A DNA stretch of 64,000 nucleotides, taken from NCBI GenBank assembly GCA_027694045.1, contig JAQEWB010000005.1:1-64000 (forward strand), in the 5' to 3' direction. Of the stretch, positions 1-7,847 are shown one piece after another. Position 1 is the stretch's first letter. Each line of letters starts with the position of its first letter. The notes under the pieces were generated by a model, which was not told the origin of the DNA, ran no database searches, and saw nothing but the letters and a program-made list of their open reading frames with translations. Both the position numbers and the translations under genes were made by a program. This stretch comes from Bacillaceae bacterium OF18-1A (GTDB lineage: Bacteria; Bacillota; Bacilli; Bacillales; Bacillaceae_G).

Positions 1-56
1 TAGAACTGAGGTCTCCAAAACCTCCAGTGTGGGTTCGATTCCTACTGCCCCTGCCA
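1..56 (+). tRNA. tRNA-Trp (CCA), 5' end cut by window
   Basis: The 3' part of a tRNA is present: anticodon stem GAGGT/ACCTC around loop CTCCAAA gives anticodon CCA. A TTCGATT T-loop and an encoded CCA end follow. The D arm and 5' acceptor strand lie before the window. It is the first visible member of a six-tRNA cluster. Confidence 0.95.
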
Positions 57-74
57 AATATATTTACACAACAT

Positions 75-151
75 GGCGGTTGTGGCGAAGTGGTTAACGC
101 ACCGGATTGTGGCTCCGGCATTCGTGGGTTCGATTCCCATCAGTCGCCCCA
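75..151 (+). tRNA. tRNA-His (GTG)
   Basis: A full cloverleaf with anticodon GTG and encoded CCA. The extra 5' G (G-1, at 75) opposite C73 is the identity element of tRNA-His. The acceptor GCGGTTG pairs with CAGTCGC with two G-T wobbles. Confidence 0.97.
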
Positions 152-215
152 TTTTTATTTTAAAAAATTACAAATAATATAATGGATACTTACATATAAT
201 TAAGTAAGAATTCGA

Positions 216-290
216 TGGGCTATAGCCAAGCGGTAAGGCAACGGACTTTGACTCCGTCATGCGCTGGTTCGAATCCAGCTAGCCCAGCCA
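216..290 (+). tRNA. tRNA-Gln (TTG)
   Basis: Complete cloverleaf with acceptor TGGGCTA/TAGCCCA and anticodon stem ACGGA/TCCGT around CTTTGAC, so the anticodon is TTG. The CCA end is encoded. The T-G start of the acceptor is typical of tRNA-Gln. Confidence 0.97.
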
Positions 291-295
291 TTTTT

Positions 296-370
296 GCGGA
301 AGTAGTTCAGTGGTAGAATACAACCTTGCCAAGGTTGGGGTCGCGGGTTCGAATCCCGTCTTCCGCTCCA
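296..370 (+). tRNA. tRNA-Gly (GCC)
   Basis: Complete cloverleaf with acceptor GCGGAAG/CTTCCGC, anticodon GCC in loop TTGCCAA and encoded CCA. Only five bases separate it from the preceding tRNA-Gln, so the two are cut from one precursor. Confidence 0.97.
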
Positions 371-384
371 GTAAAATTTTATAT

Positions 385-455
<71 letters not shown>

Positions 456-465
456 TTTCTTTTGT

Positions 466-547
466 GCCGATGTGGCGGAATTGGCAGACGCGCACGACTC
501 AAAATCGTGTTCCTTCGGGAGTGTCGGTTCGACCCCGACCATCGGTA
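466..547 (+). tRNA. tRNA-Leu (CAA)
   Basis: Class II tRNA with a long variable arm (GTTCCTTCGGGAGT). The anticodon stem CACGA/TCGTG holds loop CTCAAAA, giving anticodon CAA. Acceptor GCCGATG pairs with CATCGGT. No CCA is encoded. It is the last tRNA of the cluster. Confidence 0.95.
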
Positions 548-570
548 TCATGAACGGCGTAATAAAAAGA

Positions 571-598
571 CTCTACACATTTTGTGTAGAGTTTTTTT
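571..598 (+). terminator. terminator of the tRNA cluster
   Basis: Perfect 8-bp stem CTCTACAC/GTGTAGAG followed by seven T. It lies 23 bases after tRNA-Leu. Confidence 0.9.
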
Positions 599-718
599 AT
601 GTTTTTATCACACTATAAAATAAGCACAAATAACATGCGATATACTTGGAGCAAACTGGAAGCGAGAAAGCGATAAAAACGAACATTCATTTTGATTCCT
701 TTATATAATTCCATTATT

Positions 719-1039
719 TTATAGAGAATTTCTCCAACCCGGTGACATGAAGTTAAATCCGACACCACCAGTAGATATTAGCACATGATCAGCTGTTAAT
801 TTCGTAATTTTTAAAAACTTCTTTTCAAACTTTTCTCTGTTGTATTTGTACATAGTTGAGTGGCAGGCCCACATGTGCGTTGAAGTACTCAACCAGTCCC
901 CTAGTTCCTTTAATTCAGGAAACGACTCAAATTGAATTGGTTCATCTAATTTCATGAATCTCACTTGATAGATAGTTGGGTTTAGCTTTTCTCTTATTCC
1001 TTTAAGCTCATATGCTTTTTTCTCATTTGAATGTGTCAT
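719..1039 (-). CDS. hypothetical protein, 106 aa
   Basis: I do not recognise the family. The protein is soluble, has no signal peptide or membrane segment, and has many charged residues. The middle holds a WLSTSTHMWACHSTMY stretch and the end is glycine-rich (STGGVGFNFMSPGW). I chose the inner ATG at 1039 because GGGGAG lies seven bases before it; the ATG at 1054 has no ribosome-binding site. It stands alone, convergent to the tRNA cluster. Confidence 0.7.
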   Translation of the reverse strand: MTHSNEKKAYELKGIREKLNPTIYQVRFMKLDEPIQFESFPELKELGDWLSTSTHMWACHSTMYKYNREKFEKKFLKITKLTADHVLISTGGVGFNFMSPGWRNSL

Positions 1040-1391
1040 AATAATGCTCCCCATTTTTCTTTCAAATTTCTTCCTATTTTAATTATACAGCAATAGAAAG
1101 AGTATATGGAAAAATTATAAAAATCGATATCGGCGATGCAAAAAACCTCTAACAGAAATGTTAGAGGTTTTTTGCTAAATTATGTTATGTGATTCTAAAA
1201 TTCGTGATAAATGTAGGAATTCATGTATAATATAACTTGTCGAAAGAACAAAATGATAGTAATTTATATTATGTCTGTAATATGAATCAAAAATGAACTT
1301 TTTATATTTCTTTTAAAAATGTGTTGAACACACATTATATTTCATATTAATATTTTTATGTAGATTTAAAACGGGAAAGAGAGTGGAAAGT
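1040..1391. other. intergenic stretch before the yebC-family gene
   Basis: It holds the shared hairpin at 1145-1174, a TATAAT at 1226-1231 without a convincing -35, and an inverted repeat AATGTGT/ACACATT (1318-1336) 56 bases before the next start. No open frame of note. Confidence 0.5.
1145..1174. terminator. two-way hairpin terminator
   Basis: 10-bp stem ACCTCTAACA/TGTTAGAGGT with A6 before and T8 after, so it can work on both strands. No + strand gene lies directly upstream, so what it stops is unclear. Confidence 0.6.
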
Positions 1392-2111
1392 ATGGGCCGT
1401 AAATGGAACAATATTAAAGACAAGAAGGCATCAAAAGATGCAAACACAAGCCGTATATACGCAAAATTTGGGCGTGAAATTTATGTGGCAGCAAAACAAG
1501 GTGAGCCAGATCCAGAATCAAACCAAGCACTACGAGTTGTATTAGAGCGTGCGAAAACATACAACGTGCCAAGAACAATTATTGACCGTGCAATTGAAAA
1601 AGCAAAAGGCGGTTCAGAAGAAAACTATGATGAGCTTCGTTATGAAGGTTTTGGACCAAACGGATCTATGGTAATTGTAGATACACTTACAAATAACGTA
1701 AACCGTACTGCAGCAGATGTACGAGCTGCATTTAGCAAAAATAGTGGTAACATGGGTGTAAACGGTTCTGTAGCTTACATGTTTGATGCGACAGCTGTTA
1801 TCGGTCTTGAAGGTAAAACATCGGATGAAGTTCTTGAAATTTTAATGGAAGCAGACGTAGATGCACGTGACATTCTTGAAGAAGAAGAAGCTGTTATCGT
1901 TTACGCTGAACCAGATCAATTCCATGCAGTACAAGCTGCACTTAAAGATGCTGGTATTGAAGAATTTACAGTTGCTGAATTAACAATGCTTGCACAAAAT
2001 GATGTAACACTTCCTGAAGATGCACAAACACAATTTGAAAAAATGGTTGATGCATTAGAAGATTTAGAAGATGTACAGCAAGTTTACCACAACGTGGATT
2101 TAGGCGAGTAA
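1392..2111 (+). CDS. yebC: YebC/PmpR family protein, 239 aa
   Basis: The sequence from [13 protein letters not shown] to the acidic end is the full YebC fold (three domains, usual length about 240). It resembles the B. subtilis YeeI branch, which has a K-rich start and no AGHSKW motif. Members were first called transcription regulators; recent work on the family points instead to the ribosome, where some relieve stalling at proline runs. The family start is the ATG at 1392; a GTG at 1383 would add three residues (MES), and its ribosome-binding site is no better. The gene is monocistronic with its own terminator. Confidence 0.93.
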   Translation: MGRKWNNIKDKKASKDANTSRIYAKFGREIYVAAKQGEPDPESNQALRVVLERAKTYNVPRTIIDRAIEKAKGGSEENYDELRYEGFGPNGSMVIVDTLTNNVNRTAADVRAAFSKNSGNMGVNGSVAYMFDATAVIGLEGKTSDEVLEILMEADVDARDILEEEEAVIVYAEPDQFHAVQAALKDAGIEEFTVAELTMLAQNDVTLPEDAQTQFEKMVDALEDLEDVQQVYHNVDLGE

Positions 2112-2117
2112 TATAAG

Positions 2118-2150
2118 GAGACCCTTTCGTTTATGAATGGGTCTCTTTTT
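2118..2150 (+). terminator. terminator after yebC
   Basis: Stem GAGACCC/GGGTCTC followed by TTTTTATT, seven bases after the stop codon. Confidence 0.88.
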
Positions 2151-2236
2151 ATTAAGTTTTAAAGGTGTTTTGTTATTGGTAGAGAATATGGTTATAGGAT
2201 GTATATGAAATAATTGTATTTCTAGGAGGATTTAAT

Positions 2237-2698
2237 GTGGAACATAAAACACCAAAGCATATTGTTGCAGTAGCTGGTTACTTAACAAATGAGAAGAATG
2301 AGGTACTTTTAACGAAGGTGCACTGGCGAGCAGATACGTGGGAAATGCCTGGAGGACAAGTTGAAGAAGGAGAAGCACTCGATCAAGCCGTTTGTAGGGA
2401 AATAAAAGAGGAAACAGGATTAACGGTGAAGCCTCTCGGAATTACAGGGGTTTATTATAATGCTACTATGCATATTTTAGCTGTTGTGTTTAAAGTAGCG
2501 TATGTGAGTGGTGAAATAAAAATTCAACCAGAAGAAATAAAAGAGGCTAAATTTGTGGCTTTGAGTGAAGAGAATATTGATGAGTATATAACACGCCCTC
2601 ATATGAAATCTAGGACACTTGATGCAATGAAAGCAGATCACTTCATTCCGTACGAAACGTGGGAAGTAAATCCGTATAATCTTATAGGTAGATTGTAA
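2237..2698 (+). CDS. NUDIX hydrolase, 153 aa
   Basis: Hydrolyses a nucleoside diphosphate linked to another group; the substrate cannot be told. The NUDIX box is complete: G-G-Q-V-E-E-G-E near residue 37, then R-E-I-K-E-E-T-G-L, giving the metal-binding RExxEE core. The start is GTG at 2237, seven bases after AGGAGG; an overlapping ATG at 2235 is out of frame. It is a single gene between two terminators. Confidence 0.92.
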   Translation: MEHKTPKHIVAVAGYLTNEKNEVLLTKVHWRADTWEMPGGQVEEGEALDQAVCREIKEETGLTVKPLGITGVYYNATMHILAVVFKVAYVSGEIKIQPEEIKEAKFVALSEENIDEYITRPHMKSRTLDAMKADHFIPYETWEVNPYNLIGRL

Positions 2699-2701
2699 AA
2701 A

Positions 2702-2744
2702 AAGGTTAGCTATTTGAGTGCATTTCAAATAGCTAACCTTTTTT
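2702..2744 (+). terminator. terminator after the NUDIX gene
   Basis: Long 16-bp stem starting AAGGTTAGCTATTTGA and its complement, then T6. A-runs on the other side would let it act both ways. Confidence 0.9.
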
Positions 2745-2790
2745 ATGTATATTGCATCAGAAAAAGATCAAAATGATAACAAAGCTAATA

Positions 2791-2820
2791 TTGATTTCCA
2801 GAACGTTTGTTCTGTATAAT
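2791..2820 (+). promoter_or_regulatory. promoter with a LexA-box-like palindrome in its spacer
   Basis: TTGATT (2791-2796), an 18-base spacer and TATAAT (2815-2820) form a SigA-type promoter. The spacer holds GAAC-GTTT-GTTC (2801-2812), the GAAC-N4-GTTC skeleton of Bacillus LexA (DinR) sites; the inner bases do not fully fit the consensus. It would give a transcript with a leader of about 265 bases to the transglycosylase gene. Confidence 0.45.
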
Positions 2821-2985
2821 GGTATATTATGTACATGTAGATTACTAGATACTCGGAAGTACATATATTTGTAGATGATATAATCAAAGTATATAGTAAA
2901 ATTAAGGTGCTTTAACATAATGTATATTCAACATTTCATATGAATAGTAGATAAAAAGGGACTGTGATACAATACATTTTTACAC

Positions 2986-3001
2986 CTTACAATGTTGTAA
3001 G
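2986..3001 (+). promoter_or_regulatory. palindrome before the transglycosylase gene
   Basis: CTTACA-ATGT-TGTAAG is a perfect inverted repeat with a further GTAAG eight bases on. Spaced TACA/TGTA halves recall BlaI/MecI-type operators, but the spacing was not matched to a known site. The rest of 2745-3092 is AT-rich and holds no supported gene. Confidence 0.3.
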
Positions 3002-3092
3002 ATAGCTGTAAGAGAAATCGATGGGATATTTTTTTATTACAAGGTATTCTTAAGTTAAGAGTTATATGTTGTGTGGAAAAGAGGTGTTTCAG

Positions 3093-3869
3093 ATGAAGGA
3101 ACGAGTATTATCTAGGGTGAACTATCATCAAAAAGTTGCATTAAATCCAATGACTAAATTTTTTTATAAAGCCATTATTTTATTATTATTGTTAAGTTGC
3201 ATGTTATTATTCATTGGAAATGTAATGATTGAGAAAAGTGATATTAGTAAATTACATGTCCCAGCTAAGTTAGAGGTGCCAGAATCATTAATACATGCAT
3301 TTATTGCGACAGAAGATAAAAGGTTTTATCATCATAACGGTTTAGATTATATAGCGATTATTAGGGCATCTGTTGAGAATATAAAAGCTGGAGGAGTTGT
3401 GCAAGGTGGTAGCACAATTACACAACAGTTATCAAAAAATGCTTTTTTAACGAATGAACGTACATTTTCTCGTAAGTGGAAAGAAATTTTTTATACGAAA
3501 AAAATTGAACGTACCTTTACGAAAGATGAGATTTTAAAATTGTATGTAAGTAATATTTATTACGGAGAAGGAGCATGGGGAATTGAAAAAGCAGCTAACC
3601 TTTACTTCGGAAAAAAGGTGGACCAACTGACGTTAGCTGAAAGTGCAATGATGGCTGCTGTAGTTAAAGCACCTGCTTATTACTCACCTGCGCAAAATTA
3701 TGATAAAGCAGTAGAGAGACGAAATGTTGTTTTGAAATTAATGGAAAAAGAAGGTTATATCAATCATGATGAGTATGTTCAAGCAGTTAGTGAAAAATTA
3801 GTAATTCGTCATGATATAAAAACGGAGCAATCGATGTTAAATAACGCTCGTGAAAAAGCAGTAAGTTAA
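3093..3869 (+). CDS. monofunctional peptidoglycan glycosyltransferase (GT51), 258 aa
   Basis: Polymerises lipid II into glycan strands at the outer membrane face. One N-terminal membrane segment (about residues 25-45) anchors it. All GT51 motifs are present: EDKRFYHHNGLD with the catalytic Glu, QGGSTITQQLSKNAFL, the KDEILKLYVSNIYYG block and AESAMMAAVVKAP. No transpeptidase domain follows, so it is a monofunctional enzyme and not a class A PBP. The ATG at 3093 has AGAGGTG six bases before it; the earlier ATG at 3066 has none. It stands alone behind a long leader with a possible SOS-type promoter. Confidence 0.92.
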   Translation: MKERVLSRVNYHQKVALNPMTKFFYKAIILLLLLSCMLLFIGNVMIEKSDISKLHVPAKLEVPESLIHAFIATEDKRFYHHNGLDYIAIIRASVENIKAGGVVQGGSTITQQLSKNAFLTNERTFSRKWKEIFYTKKIERTFTKDEILKLYVSNIYYGEGAWGIEKAANLYFGKKVDQLTLAESAMMAAVVKAPAYYSPAQNYDKAVERRNVVLKLMEKEGYINHDEYVQAVSEKLVIRHDIKTEQSMLNNAREKAVS

Positions 3870-3901
3870 AGGAAGTTCCTATATAGGAACTTCCTTTTTT
3901 T
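3869..3901 (+). terminator. terminator after the transglycosylase gene
   Basis: Stem AAGGAAGTTCCTA with its complement, T7 after it. It begins in the stop codon. Confidence 0.9.
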
Positions 3902-3907
3902 GAATAA

Positions 3908-3941
3908 ATTGTGACAAATTGTGACACAATATCGTCACAAT
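3908..3941 (+). promoter_or_regulatory. ATTGTGAC repeats before the DsbA-like gene
   Basis: ATTGTGAC occurs at 3908 and 3918 (one helical turn apart) and is followed by its inverted copy GTCACAAT at 3934-3941. The outer pair forms an 8-bp dyad with a 10-base gap. It looks like a protein-binding site; the factor is not known. Confidence 0.3.
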
Positions 3942-4057
3942 TATCGTATTTTTGTAATTTATGTGAGCGTGTTCATTGCGTGACATATGTAAGTATTGAT
4001 ATTATGTGTATTGTGTACAATGCTGTATACAGAATATGAATTTAAAGAGGAATGTAT

Positions 4058-4711
4058 ATGAAATCATCAAACAAACTCATGGCTCTTGGGATAGTTTTTT
4101 CTATCGCAGTATTGATTGTAATTGGGACTATTGCGTATAGCATCATAAATGACAAAAAAGATAAAGGGGATGAGATGTTTGCTTATTCCACACAACAATC
4201 TTTAGGGAAAGATGATGCTCCAGTTAAGGTAGTTGAATTTGGAGACTTCAAATGTCCAGCTTGTCGTACGTGGGATGCAACAGTATTACCACGATTAAAA
4301 GAAGAGTATATTGACAAAGGTAAAGTGCAGTTATACTTTATTAATTTCCCGTTTATCGGCAAAGACTCTGATTTAGGTGCAGCAGCTGGTGAAGCAATTT
4401 ATAAGCAAGATAAAGATTCGTTCTGGATTTTTTATGATGAGATTTATCAAAGTCAAAAGAAAGATACGGAAGAATGGATTACAGAAGAATTGCTTCTTAA
4501 CATTGTGAAAGAGAAACTTCCAAAAGTTGATGTAGAGCAATTTAAGAAAGATTTACACAGTAAAGAAATGACAGAAAAAGTACGTAAAGATTCAGATCGT
4601 GCTCAAAAATTAAAAGTTCAAGGGGCTCCTTCAGTATATATAAATGGAAATCTTGCAAACCCTGATTTCGATAGTATGAAGAAGGCAATTGATAAAGAAT
4701 TGAAAAAGTGA
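4058..4711 (+). CDS. DsbA-family thiol-disulfide oxidoreductase, membrane-anchored, 217 aa
   Basis: One N-terminal membrane segment (about residues 8-28) puts a thioredoxin-like domain outside the membrane. The active site is C-P-A-C in FGDFKCPACRTWD, an insertion of helices follows, and a cis-Pro loop is seen at GAPSVYING. This is the layout of B. subtilis BdbD (about 220 residues), which makes disulfides in exported proteins. No BdbC quinone-linked partner is nearby. The ATG at 4058 lies seven bases after AGAGG; an ATG two codons earlier is too close to it. Confidence 0.85.
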   Translation: MKSSNKLMALGIVFSIAVLIVIGTIAYSIINDKKDKGDEMFAYSTQQSLGKDDAPVKVVEFGDFKCPACRTWDATVLPRLKEEYIDKGKVQLYFINFPFIGKDSDLGAAAGEAIYKQDKDSFWIFYDEIYQSQKKDTEEWITEELLLNIVKEKLPKVDVEQFKKDLHSKEMTEKVRKDSDRAQKLKVQGAPSVYINGNLANPDFDSMKKAIDKELKK

Positions 4712-4735
4712 TGAGGCCTCTCATCACTTTTTCGA
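4704..4735 (+). terminator. terminator overlapping the end of the DsbA-like gene
   Basis: Stem AAAAGTGATGAG with its complement, then a T-run broken by C. The 5' arm contains the stop codon. Confidence 0.85.
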
Positions 4736-4826
4736 CTTTTTTCGATAAATTTCTTGCTTCTGTTTTTTTTACATGCTATACTACTTTACATAAGTTATTC
4801 TAATATCTTATATTTACTTCATATTT

Positions 4827-4900
4827 GCGGGTGTAGTTTAGTGGTAAAACAAGAGCCTTCCAAGCTCTGGTCGAGAGTTCGATTCTCTTCACCCGCTCCA
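4827..4900 (+). tRNA. tRNA-Gly (TCC)
   Basis: Complete cloverleaf with acceptor GCGGGTG/CACCCGC, anticodon TCC in loop CTTCCAA and encoded CCA. It is a lone tRNA gene, separate from the cluster at the start of the window. Confidence 0.97.
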
Positions 4901-4934
4901 AATTTTATTAAATGTTTTTCTATAAATTGTGATC

Positions 4935-4979
4935 AACGCAGTGTTTCGTTTCCGAGATAAACGAGGCATTGCGTTTTTT
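4935..4979 (+). terminator. terminator after tRNA-Gly
   Basis: Imperfect long stem (AACGCA/TGCGTT outer, CGTTT/AAACG inner) followed by T6. Confidence 0.75.
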
Positions 4980-5099
4980 AATGTTTGGAAAACGTAATTG
5001 TATGCGAAAATAGAAGTAAAGAATAGTATTCCGAAAGTGAATTGCTAACTAATAGAGTGTTACATAAGGCATGGATTCATCTGAGGAGGCGTTTTAAGA

Positions 5100-6242
5100 A
5101 TGGACTTTGAACAATTAAAGCAAGATGTAATTGCGTATAGTAAAACAATTGGTATAGATAAAATAGGTTTTGCGAGTGCTTCCCCATTTGAGGAGTTAAA
5201 GCAGCGTTTAATCCAGCAGCAACAATTAAATTATCAGTCTGGATTTGAAGAACCTGATATAGAGAAGAGAACAAATCCACAGCTTTTATTACCTGGAGCG
5301 AAATCAATTATTGCGATTGCTTTGGCATATCCTTCTAAATTAAAAAATGCACCGTTAAGCAAAAGAGGAGAGCGCCGTGGAATATTTTGTCGCGCTTCAT
5401 GGGGACAAGATTATCACCTTGTTTTGCGAGATCGTTTGCAAAAGTTAGAGGCTTATTTAATCGAGAAGCTTCCAAATATAGAAGTGAAATCAATGGTTGA
5501 TACAGGTGAGCTAAGTGATCGAGCTGTTTCAGAACGTGCGGGTATTGGATGGAGTGGGAAAAATTGCGCTATTATTACGCCTGAATTTGGTTCGTATGTA
5601 TATTTAGGAGAAATGATTACGAATGTCCCCTTTCCACCAGATCAGCCAATAGAAGATCAATGTGGAAGTTGTACGAAATGTATTGATATTTGTCCTACAG
5701 GTGCTTTAATACAGGGTGGCCAGTTAGACTCGAAGAAATGTATCGCATTTTTAACACAGACAAAAGGATTTCTCCCTGAAGAATATCGCGATAAAATAGG
5801 AAATCGTATATATGGATGTGATACATGTCAGACTGTTTGTCCGAAAAATAAAGGAATGGATTTCCATAATCATCCTGAGATGGAGCCAGATCCTGAGTTA
5901 GTTAAACCGTTATTAACACCACTTTTAACAATTAGTAACCGTGATTTTAAAGAGAAGTACGGGATTATGTCAGGATCATGGAGAGGTAAAAAGCCATTGC
6001 AGCGAAATGCGATTTTAGCACTAGCGCATTTTAAAGAAGCATCTGCAATTCCTGATTTAATAGGCGTGATGAAAGATGATCCAAGACCAGTGCTTCGAGG
6101 AACGGCAGCATGGGCACTTGGGAAAATTGGCGGAGATGGAGTAGGCGAAGCGATTGAAAAAGCGATGGAACGTGAGAAAGATGAAGAGGTTCTTCATGAA
6201 ATGAATCGCGGACTTGAATTGTTAGCACAGAAAAAAGAGTAG
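5100..6242 (+). CDS. queG: epoxyqueuosine reductase QueG, 380 aa
   Basis: Last step of queuosine synthesis: reduces epoxyqueuosine in the wobble base of tRNA (GUN anticodons), using cobalamin and two 4Fe-4S clusters. The cluster motifs are CGSCTKCIDICPTGA (about residue 187) and GCDTCQTVCPKN (about 239). The N-terminal part is the cobalamin-binding domain and the last 100 residues form HEAT-like repeats (PDLIGVMKDDPRPVLRGTAA). GAGGAGG precedes the ATG. Order queG, amidase, trmL equals B. subtilis yhbA-yhbB-cspR. Confidence 0.95.
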   Translation: MDFEQLKQDVIAYSKTIGIDKIGFASASPFEELKQRLIQQQQLNYQSGFEEPDIEKRTNPQLLLPGAKSIIAIALAYPSKLKNAPLSKRGERRGIFCRASWGQDYHLVLRDRLQKLEAYLIEKLPNIEVKSMVDTGELSDRAVSERAGIGWSGKNCAIITPEFGSYVYLGEMITNVPFPPDQPIEDQCGSCTKCIDICPTGALIQGGQLDSKKCIAFLTQTKGFLPEEYRDKIGNRIYGCDTCQTVCPKNKGMDFHNHPEMEPDPELVKPLLTPLLTISNRDFKEKYGIMSGSWRGKKPLQRNAILALAHFKEASAIPDLIGVMKDDPRPVLRGTAAWALGKIGGDGVGEAIEKAMEREKDEEVLHEMNRGLELLAQKKE

Positions 6243-6286
6243 ATAATATTTCCCTTCTTCATATTGTAATATGGGAGGGAGAAGAA

Positions 6287-7174
6287 ATGGTTGTAAAAGC
6301 GAATATTGAAAAACAAGTGCAACAGTTTTTAGCGTATATAACAGAGAAACGAACAAATGTAGATAGTATTGCTGAAGATTTATTACAAATGGTACAGAGA
6401 AAGAAACAATTGTTTCAAAAACGTAGTGCAGACGTTGTGAAAGTAACTGCGGATATTTCTTTTATTAGACAATTAAATCGTAGTGAGTATCAAGAAATTG
6501 ATTATCAAATACATTTGAAATATTTAATTAAGCATAAAGAATTATTTTATATCGAAGAGGAACAATTAAAACGACGAATTTGTTTAAATAATCGTTGTAT
6601 AATAGATGATTATGCTATTGAAGTGTCAGAAGAAATTGGAGTAGGAGAGCCGTTAGAGAGGGAAGTTACGAAAGAAAAATATGGTTCATACCAATATAAT
6701 CGCTTAGAAGCAGTAAAATATGCAGAGCGTTGGTGGGATGACAGAAATCCTGCGTATCGTAATTTCCCTGATAATTGTACGAATTTTATTTCCCAATGTC
6801 TTCATACTGGAGAAGTGCCGATGAATGGATATCCTAATATTCGTAAAGGATGGTGGCAAAGGGAGAATCAGTGGAGTTGGAGCTGGGCTGTTGCACATTC
6901 TTTTTATTGGTATTTGTCAGGTGCTACAACAGGGCTTCGAGCAAAAGCTGTAGAAAGGCCAGAAAATCTCATTCTTGGAGATATAATTGTCTATGATTTC
7001 GAAGATGATGGTAGGTGGAATCATACGACGATTGTAGTAGCAAAAGATGCTGATGGGATGCCACTTGTAAATGCACATTCAGCAAATAGTCGTCGGCGCT
7101 ATTGGAATTATGAGGACTCTAGCAAATATACGCCACAAATGAAATATAAATTCTTTCATATTATTAATGGGTAG
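6287..7174 (+). CDS. amidase-domain protein (YhbB-like), 295 aa
   Basis: The C-terminal 160 residues are an amidase_6-type papain-like domain: YAERWWDDRNPAYRNF, then DNCTNFISQCL with the catalytic Cys, and a later WNHTTIVVAK with the His. Such domains are thought to cut cell-wall amide bonds. The first 130 residues are charged and helical and lack a signal peptide, so export is not evident. GGGAGG lies before the ATG. It sits 44 bases after queG and 58 before trmL and is probably co-transcribed with them. Confidence 0.85.
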   Translation: MVVKANIEKQVQQFLAYITEKRTNVDSIAEDLLQMVQRKKQLFQKRSADVVKVTADISFIRQLNRSEYQEIDYQIHLKYLIKHKELFYIEEEQLKRRICLNNRCIIDDYAIEVSEEIGVGEPLEREVTKEKYGSYQYNRLEAVKYAERWWDDRNPAYRNFPDNCTNFISQCLHTGEVPMNGYPNIRKGWWQRENQWSWSWAVAHSFYWYLSGATTGLRAKAVERPENLILGDIIVYDFEDDGRWNHTTIVVAKDADGMPLVNAHSANSRRRYWNYEDSSKYTPQMKYKFFHIING

Positions 7175-7232
7175 AGATTTTTCGTTCAAGTGGTATAATA
7201 CGTAGTAGACAAAAAACAGAGGTGAATATCGC

Positions 7233-7721
7233 GTGGGAGTACATGTTGTTTTATATCAACCAGAAATTCCAGCAAATACAGGAAATATTGCACGTACGTG
7301 TGCAGCGACTGGAACAGAATTACATTTGATTAGACCGCTTGGATTTTCAACGGATGATAAAATGTTAAAGCGTGCAGGATTAGATTATTGGCAGCACGTG
7401 AAAATTACGTACTATGATTCAATTGAAGAGTTTTATGAGAAAAATAAAGATGGAGAATTCTTCTATTTAACAAAGTATGGCGAAAAGGCTCATACAGCGT
7501 TTGATTATAGCAAGCGTGAGAAGGATTACTATTTTGTATTTGGAAGAGAAACAAACGGCTTACCAGCTAATGTAATCGAAGAAAATTTCGATCATTGTTT
7601 ACGTATTCCAATGACTGATAAAGTACGTTCATTAAATTTATCTAATACAGCAGCTATTTTAATTTATGAAGCGTTCCGTCAACAAAATTATCCAGGATTA
7701 GATTTAGAAATTGTTTATTAA
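7233..7721 (+). CDS. trmL: tRNA (cytidine/uridine-34 2'-O)-methyltransferase TrmL, 162 aa
   Basis: SPOUT enzyme that methylates the ribose at the wobble base of tRNA-Leu. It has the knot motifs: PEIPANTGNIARTC at the start, FGRETNGLP in the middle and RSLNLSNTAAILIYEA at the end. Length matches the family (about 155-165). The start is GTG at 7233, seven bases after AGAGGTGA. Same product as B. subtilis CspR. Confidence 0.96.
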   Translation: MGVHVVLYQPEIPANTGNIARTCAATGTELHLIRPLGFSTDDKMLKRAGLDYWQHVKITYYDSIEEFYEKNKDGEFFYLTKYGEKAHTAFDYSKREKDYYFVFGRETNGLPANVIEENFDHCLRIPMTDKVRSLNLSNTAAILIYEAFRQQNYPGLDLEIVY

Positions 7722-7747
7722 AAGTCGCCGTAGGGCGACTTTTTTTC
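7721..7747 (+). terminator. terminator after trmL
   Basis: Stem AAAAGTCGCC with its complement around a three-base loop, T7 after it; begins at the stop codon. Confidence 0.9.
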
Positions 7748-7847
7748 TGAAAATAAAATAATATGTAGTCATACATTTTAAAAAGGGGACATAATCATAT
7801 AGAATGGGATATATGATTGAAAATAGATAAGACGGGTTGAGATAAAT

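Noticed and set aside
3918..3941. Rex or Fnr site before the DsbA-like gene
   Set aside because: The TTGTGA/TCACAA halves fit, but the gap is 10 bases and not the 6 these factors need.
4754..4960. 68-residue open frame over tRNA-Gly
   Set aside because: Covers the tRNA and its terminator; the residues reflect tRNA sequence.
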